This document shows, piece by piece, positions 9,029 through 17,508 of a stretch of 64,000 nucleotides of DNA. Position 1 is the stretch's first letter, and every line of letters starts with the position of its first letter. The notes under the pieces were generated by a model. That model did not search any database. It was not told where the DNA came from and saw nothing but the letters and a program-made list of their open reading frames with translations. The translations under genes were made by a program, and so were the position numbers. Origin of the DNA: an uncultured Acidobacteriota bacterium (GTDB taxonomy: Bacteria; Acidobacteriota; Thermoanaerobaculia; UBA5066); assembly GCA_903845115.1 (NCBI GenBank), contig CAIMWE010000064.1:1-64000 (forward strand), in the 5' to 3' direction.

Positions 9029-10891
9029 TCAGTCCCGGACCGGGATCGGGATGCTGCCGGAGCGGGTGAAGGTCTGACGCTTCCGGTCCCAGTCGACGAG
9101 GAACACCATCCCACGGGCGGACTGGAACGTGAAGAGCCTCTTCCCTTGCTGGTCGACCACGCTTTCGCTCTCGAGCCAGGAAAGGTCCGGCTCCGCTCCG
9201 CTCCGATTGCAGACGATCAGGGGAAGTCCGGTCTCTTTCGAACGATCCTCCCAGCAGCCGTTCGGCCCCATCGACCCCGGCGCCCAGGCCGCGGACGACA
9301 GAAGGAGGTCGGCGCCGGTCCGGGCGTATTCCCGGGCGATGTCCGGGCTGTAGGAGTCGGCGCAGATCAGGAGGCCGATGCGGGTTCCGTCTACCGTGAA
9401 GATCGGCGTCTCCCGCCCCGGAACGGCCCATTTCTCGGACGGCGTCGGGAGGACGTTGATCTTTCGATAGTTCCCCAGCATCGCGCCTGACCGGTCGATG
9501 ACGGCCACGCTGTTGTGAAGCTCTCCGGAGCCGGCCTCTCTCTCCGGGAACCCGACGAAGAGCGAGACCCTGAGCCTCGCCGCGAGCTTCGCGAGGCTCT
9601 CCATCCATCGGCTCGGGAAGCTCTCGATCCAGTCGGTGCCGATCGCGGAGACGAACTTGTATCCACTCTCCGACAGCTCGGGGGTGACGATCCAGTTCGC
9701 CCCGGCGGCCGCGGCCTTCCGGATGGCTTCCTCGATGAGGCGGCGATTCGCCGGGACGTCTCCGAGGCGCGGGATCATGTGGACGAGCGCGATGCGCCTC
9801 GGGACCCCGCCGGTCTGCCGGGGCTGGAAGATGCGGAGGTCGTGATCCGCCGAGGCGAGGAAGGAGGCGCCCGGAAGGAGGTCGAACACCGGCGCGACGC
9901 CCGGGTGGCCCGTCGTCACCGATTCGAGCGGGATGAGGCGTTCATTCTCGATCTTCCCGTGCCAGACGATCCCCTCGCCGGTGCTGACGTAAAACTGCAG
10001 CTCGTCCCCGACCGGCACCAGGGCGGCGCTGACGCTGAAGACGTCCGGCACCTCCGGAGCGCTCGCGACGTACCGGGAGTCGAGCAACGTGAACCCCGTC
10101 GCGCCGATCCGGTAGAGCCAGAGATTCCGCTCGCCCGTGCCGACCGTGCAGTTGGTGGCGAGGAGGAGGTCTCCGAGGATTGCCAGGCCGTTGAGGCCCC
10201 TCTGGGCATCGGGGCTGTATCGCTGGCGGAGGAGGACGCTCATCGTGGCCACGTCGACCATGCAGAGATCACCGTCTTCGGCAGCCGTGATGACGATCCC
10301 GTCTCGCCAGGGGACCACCGCCCGCACGTTCTTGATCGGGTACGGACTCCGGATCGGGTCGGGCGACCGCACGTCGAGGACCGCCTCGGCGGTCATCCGT
10401 GAAGGACCCCCGAGACGCCACCTGACGAGGTACCCGTTCTCGTGGCCCGACACGTACGCCTCGCGTCCCTTCTCCTCGACCACGCACCCGCTGTTGAAGT
10501 CACCGGCCACGGCGTCGAAGTCCAGGTCGAGGAGGTGCTGGAACTCCTTTCCTCTCTCTGCCCAGAGCGACAGGCTGTCCCGGGCGCTGGAGGTGACGAG
10601 CTCTCCCGACGGGAGAACGTCGACCTTGCCGATCTCCCGGCACGACCGGGAGGTGAGGGCCTGGACGAGCACCGGACCGCTCTCCCGGGGATAGGCTGGG
10701 CGCCGGAAGATGGTGAGCGAGCCGTCCCACCGGCCGACGGCGAACCGTTGCCCGTCGATCCAGCGGAGCGTCTGGGCCTGGTTGTAGGTGTGCCCCGACT
10801 CCAGCAGCTCTCCCTCGCCGAGGGCATCTCCCGTGAGCAGGGCCTGCAGCACGAGACCGAGGAGAAGCACGAGAGGAAATCCGCGTTTCAT
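9029..10891 (-). CDS. Secreted WD40-like beta-propeller fused to a C-terminal nitrilase-superfamily (carbon-nitrogen hydrolase) domain
   Basis: C-terminal E-K-C triad: TPELSESGY, NYRKINVLP, GLLICADSY; N-terminal signal peptide plus propeller-like repeats (DGSLTIFR, ARDSLSLWAE, EDGDLCMVD). Confidence 0.8.
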   Translation of the reverse strand: MKRGFPLVLLLGLVLQALLTGDALGEGELLESGHTYNQAQTLRWIDGQRFAVGRWDGSLTIFRRPAYPRESGPVLVQALTSRSCREIGKVDVLPSGELVTSSARDSLSLWAERGKEFQHLLDLDFDAVAGDFNSGCVVEEKGREAYVSGHENGYLVRWRLGGPSRMTAEAVLDVRSPDPIRSPYPIKNVRAVVPWRDGIVITAAEDGDLCMVDVATMSVLLRQRYSPDAQRGLNGLAILGDLLLATNCTVGTGERNLWLYRIGATGFTLLDSRYVASAPEVPDVFSVSAALVPVGDELQFYVSTGEGIVWHGKIENERLIPLESVTTGHPGVAPVFDLLPGASFLASADHDLRIFQPRQTGGVPRRIALVHMIPRLGDVPANRRLIEEAIRKAAAAGANWIVTPELSESGYKFVSAIGTDWIESFPSRWMESLAKLAARLRVSLFVGFPEREAGSGELHNSVAVIDRSGAMLGNYRKINVLPTPSEKWAVPGRETPIFTVDGTRIGLLICADSYSPDIAREYARTGADLLLSSAAWAPGSMGPNGCWEDRSKETGLPLIVCNRSGAEPDLSWLESESVVDQQGKRLFTFQSARGMVFLVDWDRKRQTFTRSGSIPIPVRD

Positions 10892-10919
10892 CCGCTTTCA
10901 CCTCGCGAGGCCCGTCCCG

Positions 10920-11094
10920 TCAAGGATTGCACGTCTCTTGCGACAGGGGGACGCCGATCAACACGCCGGGCGGAACCTCTTCCGGGGGGTCCTTGCCCGC
11001 AATCCCGTTCGATGCTTTTCTGGAGGAGCTTCTGAAAGCCCTCGAACCCGGCGTCCAGACTCGCGGCAGACGGGCCCTCGAAAGGAACGCGCAT
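10920..11094 (-). pseudogene. Frameshifted C-terminal relic of a histidine acid phosphatase paralogous to 13341..14753
   Basis: Frame 1 MRVPFEGPSAASLDAGFEGFQKLLQKSIERDC, then (+1 shift) GKDPPEEVPPGVLIGVPLSQETCNP*, matches LLIPVDGQTPPNLDLPFDVFQKLLRKAIDPTCVDDPRTEPLPGVLTGVPFQ* of the intact gene. Confidence 0.75.
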
Positions 11095-11095
11095 C

Positions 11096-13318
11096 TCAGA
11101 ACCGAAACGTGACCTCGGCCGTGAACCGCCGGGGCGGGGAGATGTAGAGCTGCCCGTCGCCGACCTCGCTGTCGGTCACCGGGTGGCGGGAGTCGCCCAG
11201 GTTGTGCCCGACGAGCGAGAGCCGCCCCCAGCGGAAGCTCCACGATGCGCCCAGGTCGATCAGCGTCGACGAACCCGTCTCGTACCGGTTGAGGCGGTCC
11301 AGGAAACGCGAGCCCGAGTACCAGATCGCCAGGAACCCCCCGGGACCCGCCGCGGGGGAGTAGGCGACGCGCCCGTTACAGAGGTGGCGTGGGACGAGCT
11401 CCGTCTCGTTCCCGTCCACGACGACCAGCTTCCCGTCCTCGTCGAGATAGGAGAAGTGGACAAAGCGGGCGTCGTGATAGGCGTACCCGAGGGTGACGGC
11501 GAGGGACGGGACCGCGGGGGGGCGGACCTCGATCGACAGCTCTACCCCCTGAAAGCGCTCGGCGCCCGCATTCGTGACACCCGGGAGCCCCCCGGGAAGG
11601 ACGATCGAGACGGCCTGGTTGTCGACGTCGAGACGGAAGACCGAGACGTCGAAGGCCAGCGCCCGGTGAAGCCAGCGCGTCTTGAGGCCCATCTCCAGCG
11701 AGCGGGCCCGCATCGGCTCGAGGATGTGAGCCTCCTCCGCCTCGGCGAGGTTCGGCGCCGCTGGCTTGAACGTCGACCGGGCCGACCCCCAGACGTTCGC
11801 CAGGTCCAGCGGACCCACCTCCTTCGCGAGCGCCCGCCACATCACCGACAGGTCTCCAGAGAACCCCGTGTCGCGGCGCGACTCCTCGCTCGCCGCGGAG
11901 ACGCCGTCCTCGGTCTGTGTCGTGTGAAGCGTCTCCGTCGCACTGTCGAAGCGGACGCCGCCCGTGATCGTCAGGCGCGGCACCGGCGTCCATTCGTCGT
12001 GCAGGTAGGCGCCGACGAACGCCCGGCGGTCGTCGAACGAACGGTCGCCCTCGTGCTCCACCTGATCCAGCGAGGGAATCGCGGGCGCCGGCGAGAAAGG
12101 GGTCTCGAAGGAGAAGGCGTACCCGTCCGAGCGGACGCGCCCCCAGGTGACCGCGGCGCCCGCGACGAGGCGATGCTCTCCGAGCGCGTGGGCCGTCGCG
12201 ACGAGCCGCACGTCGGCGAAGGCCGTCTCGGTCACCGGCCGCATCGACGTTCCCACGGCGGTCAGGTCGGACCCGATCTCAGTGTCCGCCAGGAACGACT
12301 GGACGGTGATCTGCTCGTCGCGGTCGACGCCGAAGGTCCCCTCCAGCCGGAGGCCGTCCGCCAGCAGCGCCTGGAAGGCCGCCGACAGGGCCCGGTCCCG
12401 GTGGTCGGTGCGGGCACCCACCACCGCGAGGTTCCGGTCGGGGTCGAGGCCTGCGGAGGGCCGGCCGTCGTCGTACGGGAGGGGCGATCCGAAGGCCGAG
12501 CGGTCCTGGAGGAGCGATCCCGACAGGGTGAACGACCCGCCCTCCCACTCCTTCGAGGCGGTCAGCGCGAGGCGCGCCCGGGAGAAGTCGGTCCGGTCCT
12601 GCCAGCCGTCCCCCCTGTCGGCGCTCCCGCTCGCCTTCAGGAGCCAGCCGCCCGCCGTCTTGCCGCCGACGGCGACGGAGGCGCCCAGAGCCCCGAACGA
12701 GCCGACGGAGAGGCGCCCGGCGCGCTCGGCCTCGTCGCGCCGCGTGAAGACGTGGATCGCGCCGGCGGTCGCGGAGAGCCCGTAGAGGGTCGCCTGAGGG
12801 CCCTTGACGATCTCGATCCGCGAGACGTCCTCGATCGGCACCAGGGCGAGCGACGGGTCGAACGGCCCGCTCACGGGGACGCCGTCCACGGTGACGAGGA
12901 GGAAGCCGAACTCCTTGACGCCCCAGAGGCTCGGCGTCGGGAGGCGCGAGCCCGAGTCCGAGCCCGAGCCGATGTCGATCCCCACGACGTCCGCGAGCAC
13001 GTCGGAGAGCGTCCGCGCCGCCGAACGCTCGAGCATCTCCCCCGTGATGACCGAGACCGAGGCCGCGACGTCCTTCTGCTCCTCGGCACCGCGGTTCGGC
13101 GTCACGACCACCTCGGCGCTGGCGCCGGGAAGCAATGGGGCGGCTGCAGCCTCACCGGCCAGGACCGGCCTCCCCGACAATGCGATCACGAGAGCCGCTG
13201 CGCCGAGAAGGCAACCGCCTCTCACGGCTGCCCCGATTCCGCGGAGAGGCCGGTGTCCCGTGGTGTCCTCACCCCTCAGGCCGCTCAGCGAAGGCAGGTT
13301 CCGCAAGGAAGCGGTCAA
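11096..13318 (-). CDS. TonB-dependent outer-membrane receptor
   Basis: Plug domain (EVVVTPNRGAEEQKDVAASVSVITGEMLERS...IEIVKGPQATLYG) and beta-barrel ending in aromatic ...AEVTFRF. Confidence 0.9.
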   Translation of the reverse strand: MTASLRNLPSLSGLRGEDTTGHRPLRGIGAAVRGGCLLGAAALVIALSGRPVLAGEAAAAPLLPGASAEVVVTPNRGAEEQKDVAASVSVITGEMLERSAARTLSDVLADVVGIDIGSGSDSGSRLPTPSLWGVKEFGFLLVTVDGVPVSGPFDPSLALVPIEDVSRIEIVKGPQATLYGLSATAGAIHVFTRRDEAERAGRLSVGSFGALGASVAVGGKTAGGWLLKASGSADRGDGWQDRTDFSRARLALTASKEWEGGSFTLSGSLLQDRSAFGSPLPYDDGRPSAGLDPDRNLAVVGARTDHRDRALSAAFQALLADGLRLEGTFGVDRDEQITVQSFLADTEIGSDLTAVGTSMRPVTETAFADVRLVATAHALGEHRLVAGAAVTWGRVRSDGYAFSFETPFSPAPAIPSLDQVEHEGDRSFDDRRAFVGAYLHDEWTPVPRLTITGGVRFDSATETLHTTQTEDGVSAASEESRRDTGFSGDLSVMWRALAKEVGPLDLANVWGSARSTFKPAAPNLAEAEEAHILEPMRARSLEMGLKTRWLHRALAFDVSVFRLDVDNQAVSIVLPGGLPGVTNAGAERFQGVELSIEVRPPAVPSLAVTLGYAYHDARFVHFSYLDEDGKLVVVDGNETELVPRHLCNGRVAYSPAAGPGGFLAIWYSGSRFLDRLNRYETGSSTLIDLGASWSFRWGRLSLVGHNLGDSRHPVTDSEVGDGQLYISPPRRFTAEVTFRF

Positions 13319-13340
13319 CCTTTCCTATCCATGTCTTGAC

Positions 13341-14753
13341 CTATTGAAACGGGACTCCGGTCAACACTCCTGGAAGGGGTTCGGTCCTCGGATCGTCGAC
13401 GCAGGTCGGGTCGATGGCCTTTCTCAGGAGCTTCTGGAAGACGTCGAAGGGAAGATCCAGGTTGGGGGGCGTCTGGCCATCGACCGGAATCAGAAGCTGC
13501 ATCGTGGCGGGAGGCGAATCGAGCGTCAGGGGCGTCAGGTTACGAAGCTGGTCGAACGTCTGGGAGGTGTAGAACGCGCGAACGATGTGATCGCTCGACC
13601 TTCTCGACCGGCGCAGCTCGAAGACGAGGGCTCCCCCGGGAGCACAGAAATCCTTCTGATAGCCTGGCAGGAGCCAGTGGAGGTTGAGAAGACCGGCCAG
13701 TCCGGCCTCGTAGCCGTCGGAGCTGATGACGACGACCACCCGTGATCGGGCGTTCCCGAACCCACCGGCGATGTCGTCCCCGATGACCACCTGCTCCATG
13801 GTGCGAAGGATGTGCGAGGCGGCGTTCGAGCTCTGCACGCGGGCGAGATACGGCGACCGCAGCGAAACCTCGAAAATCATTTGCTCCATTCGCGATTCCC
13901 GGGAGATCGCATCCAGGGACAGCCGGCCCCACGCGACCTGCTCCAGGGGAAGGCCTGCGGTGTATTCCATGACGAACGCGTCTGCAGCGTCCTGGGAGTT
14001 CTCCAATCCACCCAGATTGATGACCGCTCCCGTTTCCGGTATCGGGGTGGCTTCGAGGAGAACTGGCTGGGAGGCGACGTCCACCTTGCCTGTCGGCGCC
14101 GGGGGAGGCGGCTGCGTTCCCGGGGGGTAGGCGAAGAGCACGCTCCGGAGAAGGGAACGCTCTTCAGCGTAGGCTGAGCCCAGGGCTGGCCCGCTGTTGT
14201 AGATGCCCTTCACCTCGATCTCGGCGCGGCCGGGGTCGACCGTCGCCACTTTGGCCGCGAGGGGGTCGAAGACCGGGTCGGTTGTGCCCAGCGGGAAGGA
14301 GTGGACCGGGATCGTCGCTCCCGGGATCAACCCGGCGCCGAAGAAGGCCGCCGTGACGTTGGAGCGCTGGATGGAATTGGCCCGAAAGTACGAGCGTGCC
14401 AGATCGGTCTGCGCCCGGCCGGTCAGGAGCCGCTCGTGGAGAAGATAGGAGCGAAAGTAGGAACCCATCAACGCCGCCGCCTCCCGCCCGTGCGGGGTGA
14501 GGTACCCCGGCTGCACAGGGGTGAGGGACCCCGGCTGCACAGGGAAGATGGGGTATAGGTCGACGGCATAGGTTTTCAGGGTGTCCTGGCTCGCCGTGGG
14601 GGAGCGGACGCTGTGACGGCCGAAGACGATGATCTGCTCGAGAGTCGTGCCGTCATCCCCGGGCCGTACCGTCTGTGCCGCGGCCGGGAATGCGGCGGTG
14701 AGCGCGAGCAACAGACCCGACAGGAAGGCCGTGCATCTCGACGGATATTTCAT
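13341..14753 (-). CDS. Histidine phosphatase superfamily (branch 2, histidine acid phosphatase/AppA-like), secreted
   Basis: Signal peptide MKYPSRCTAFLSGLLLALTAAFPAAAQ; RHSVRSPT (RHGxRxP-like); C-terminal SSDGYEAGLAGLLNLHWLLPGYQKDFCAPGGALVFEL aligns to the HAP HDTN..L.GALELNW...PPGGELVFE region. Confidence 0.85.
   Translation of the reverse strand: MKYPSRCTAFLSGLLLALTAAFPAAAQTVRPGDDGTTLEQIIVFGRHSVRSPTASQDTLKTYAVDLYPIFPVQPGSLTPVQPGYLTPHGREAAALMGSYFRSYLLHERLLTGRAQTDLARSYFRANSIQRSNVTAAFFGAGLIPGATIPVHSFPLGTTDPVFDPLAAKVATVDPGRAEIEVKGIYNSGPALGSAYAEERSLLRSVLFAYPPGTQPPPPAPTGKVDVASQPVLLEATPIPETGAVINLGGLENSQDAADAFVMEYTAGLPLEQVAWGRLSLDAISRESRMEQMIFEVSLRSPYLARVQSSNAASHILRTMEQVVIGDDIAGGFGNARSRVVVVISSDGYEAGLAGLLNLHWLLPGYQKDFCAPGGALVFELRRSRRSSDHIVRAFYTSQTFDQLRNLTPLTLDSPPATMQLLIPVDGQTPPNLDLPFDVFQKLLRKAIDPTCVDDPRTEPLPGVLTGVPFQ
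14496..14543. repeat. 24-bp tandem duplication (2 copies, 1 mismatch) inside the histidine phosphatase gene
   Basis: ggtgaggtaccccggctgcacagg followed by ggtgagggaccccggctgcacagg; encodes tandem PVQPGSLT/PVQPGYLT. Confidence 0.95.
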
Positions 14754-14797
14754 GATGTCCCCTTTCGAAGTGTGATGGAAACAATCCGACGAGGTTC

Positions 14798-16816
14798 TCA
14801 CCGCTTGTGTCGCTTGACCGCCATCAGGTCGTCCACGTGGTCGATCACCTGACCGTTCAGGGCGTACGCGGTCATGGACAGGGTCTGGCCTCGCGTCTTG
14901 AAGATGCAGTACCCCTCCTGGTTGGAGACCACGGCCGGAGTCCAGGGGGCTCCCGCGACGGTGTTGGCGAAGTGGAAGGCGCCCCCGCTGCTGGTGACGA
15001 TCTGCCAGACCGGGACACGGAACGCGGGGTCGGGCGAGAACCGGTCCAGCACGCCGTCCTGGTTCGTGTCGTCGCCGGGCAGGACGCCCACCGGGGTGTG
15101 GTCGTCCACCAGCAGGCGCGAGTAGGCGTGCTGATGGCCCGACAGCACCACGGCCGTCTTGCTGCTGGCAGCCAGGGTGCGCCAGAAGCGGTTACGCACC
15201 TCGATGATCCCCTCGGCGGCCGGGACGAGGGTCCCTCCCTGGCGGGTGTACGCGCGGGTCGCGTTGTTGCTGTCCCACGACATGCCTCCTTGCCCCTTGA
15301 GGGGACCGGAGGGGAACGCCGGCTCGTGCATGAACACGACGACGAAGCGGACCGTCGGGGAGCTCTGGGCCGAGGCCATCACCCCCTCGAGCCAGCGCAG
15401 TTGGTCGTCCATCAGGTAGGCCCCCGGGCTCCCCCCGTACAGGGGAACCCTGTTGTCCGAGGTCGACCAGTAGACGTTGTTGAGTCCGACGAAGAGGACG
15501 GGGCCGTACTGGAACGAGTAGACGGTCCCCAGGTAGGGAGGACGGCGGGGGTCGGAGGGAACCGGACCGTTGGCGGGCATGACGAACTCGTCGGCGAAGA
15601 CCGCCTCGGCGCTCTCCTGGGCATAGGGCCAGCGGTCCATCATCAGCGCGCCGTCAGTCGCCCCCGGGTCCACGTAGAAATTCGACAGTGACTCGTGGTT
15701 GCCGGGGACACAGTAGACCGGCCTCGAGCTCCAGAACGGCGCCCAGACGTCCTTCCAGCCCTGGAACTGGAACCGATAGTCGGCCTGGTTGCCAGAGAAA
15801 CCCTGCACCAGGTCGCCGCTGAAGAGCACCAGGTCGGCCTCGTGGCGCACCGCCGCGAGGGCCATCAGTCCCGCGGTCTGCCGGTTGACCCCCATGGCCG
15901 ACCTCTCGCCGCCGCCGACGTCCTGGGAATTGTCCGACGTGGCCATGAACGTCACGTCGCCGTGGCCGGCGCGAGGGGCGGTGGTGAAGGAGGAGAGGGG
16001 CGAGCGGGCCACCGTACCGTCGGGCGCCTGGGATTCGACCAGGTACAGGTAGCGGGTGGACGGGGACAGCCCGGTCACGCCGACCTTCTGATACTGCGAG
16101 GCACCTGCGGTGAATTCCCGCCCTCCGTTGAGCGCCGTTTCAGGGGAAGCCGACGGAGCGCGGGACGGCGTGTCGGCGGGGATGATCCGCACCTTGGCGG
16201 TCGCCGTGCCGTCGGTGCGCCAGGAAATCGTCACCCGGGACGGATCGCCACTCTCCTTCAGGTTGATCAGCGGCCCCTCCACGATGGTCAGGTTCGGCTG
16301 GACGGCTGTGCCGGCCATCCGGAAGGAGAACCGCCCGTCCACCAGCCCGAACTGGGTGATCGTTCCGGCACTGACCCTCACGAGGTCCAGGCGGGCCGTG
16401 ACGGTCATGGTGGGAGGGAGCAGGCCGTTCCCGTCCGGCCAGTCGTTGGCGTTCGTGCCGCCCGTGGCGGAGAGATAGGTGGAGACCGGGAGGTCGCATT
16501 TCCCGTTCGTCACCGACTCCGAGTAGCGAAACCGGGTATAGGCGACATCGGCTTCCCCCTCGGCGAAGGGGAAGATGCCGAAATGAACCGTTCCCTGGAG
16601 CGTCGGGTCGCCGAGGTCCAGGTGGAGCCCCGTACCGTTCGCCGAGGCCGTGACGTTGTGGAAGGCGTCGAACGTGACCGGGATGGTCGGCGGGATTTCC
16701 GGGATGACCGTCAGGGAAGGCACAACCACCGGCAGTTCCTGGGAGACCGCCACGCCGGAGAGCCCGGCGGACAGTCCGAGGGCGGCCACCAGTCCGAGAA
16801 AAAGGGAACGCTTCAT
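14798..16816 (-). CDS. Purple acid phosphatase-like metallophosphoesterase, secreted
   Basis: LFSGDLVQG, VPGNHESLS, LSGHQHAYSRL metallophosphoesterase motifs and an N-terminal Fn3-like domain; signal peptide. Confidence 0.85.
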   Translation of the reverse strand: MKRSLFLGLVAALGLSAGLSGVAVSQELPVVVPSLTVIPEIPPTIPVTFDAFHNVTASANGTGLHLDLGDPTLQGTVHFGIFPFAEGEADVAYTRFRYSESVTNGKCDLPVSTYLSATGGTNANDWPDGNGLLPPTMTVTARLDLVRVSAGTITQFGLVDGRFSFRMAGTAVQPNLTIVEGPLINLKESGDPSRVTISWRTDGTATAKVRIIPADTPSRAPSASPETALNGGREFTAGASQYQKVGVTGLSPSTRYLYLVESQAPDGTVARSPLSSFTTAPRAGHGDVTFMATSDNSQDVGGGERSAMGVNRQTAGLMALAAVRHEADLVLFSGDLVQGFSGNQADYRFQFQGWKDVWAPFWSSRPVYCVPGNHESLSNFYVDPGATDGALMMDRWPYAQESAEAVFADEFVMPANGPVPSDPRRPPYLGTVYSFQYGPVLFVGLNNVYWSTSDNRVPLYGGSPGAYLMDDQLRWLEGVMASAQSSPTVRFVVVFMHEPAFPSGPLKGQGGMSWDSNNATRAYTRQGGTLVPAAEGIIEVRNRFWRTLAASSKTAVVLSGHQHAYSRLLVDDHTPVGVLPGDDTNQDGVLDRFSPDPAFRVPVWQIVTSSGGAFHFANTVAGAPWTPAVVSNQEGYCIFKTRGQTLSMTAYALNGQVIDHVDDLMAVKRHKR

Positions 16817-17508
16817 GGTTTCTCCTCTCCGCGCACGGCGAGCACTCGCCGCGGCGCCGGGATGGGCTCTTTAAGGAATTGCAGAGTCGCGCGAAGAACT
16901 CTCCGGAGCCGGGAACGGTCCCCGCCGGCGCAGCGGCCGGCGGAGCGCCGACCTCCATGAGCGAGCCGGGATGACTCCGCACCGAGCACCGCACCCTCCA
17001 GTCGGACGCCGGTCACGACGGGGCTAGAGCAAGATCCCTACCACGCCTTCGTCGGGGCGGGGCGGGCCATTCGCCGGCCATCTTCGCGGGTCGGCGCGTC
17101 GCCCTGTCCCAAACCGACCCACGCGGGGTCCGACAACGGGATTAGCAGCCAAATTGAGAACGGCCGCCGGTCCCCGCTCCGGACGGCGATGGTCCTGATT
17201 CCTGGACTCGCGTCCGCTGAGCCGCCCGAATCGGGGTCGCTGGCCCGCGGCCCGGAAATTGCGGACACGCTCGCAGGAGGGGTCTGCTTGCCCGAGCCCC
17301 GCGACGGGAGGACCGGATGAGGGATAATCTCGTCGGGAGCTTGCCCGCTCCCCGAGCGATCCAGACGATTGCCTTCATCGACGGTTCCGGCTTTCCCCTC
17401 GATCGCACCGGTACGTCCCCGAGTGCCCCGGCGGCCCCCCCGGAAGGCGTCGACCCGATCTTCCCGGCCTGCTTCCGGAGTTCCTCTTTTCCAAAGGAGC
17501 CCTGACCG

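Noticed and set aside
16817-17508. Pho-box (CTGTCAT-like direct repeats) upstream of phosphatase genes
   Set aside because: No convincing 7-bp repeat pair found by eye; the Pho-type regulation idea is left as an experiment, not a feature.
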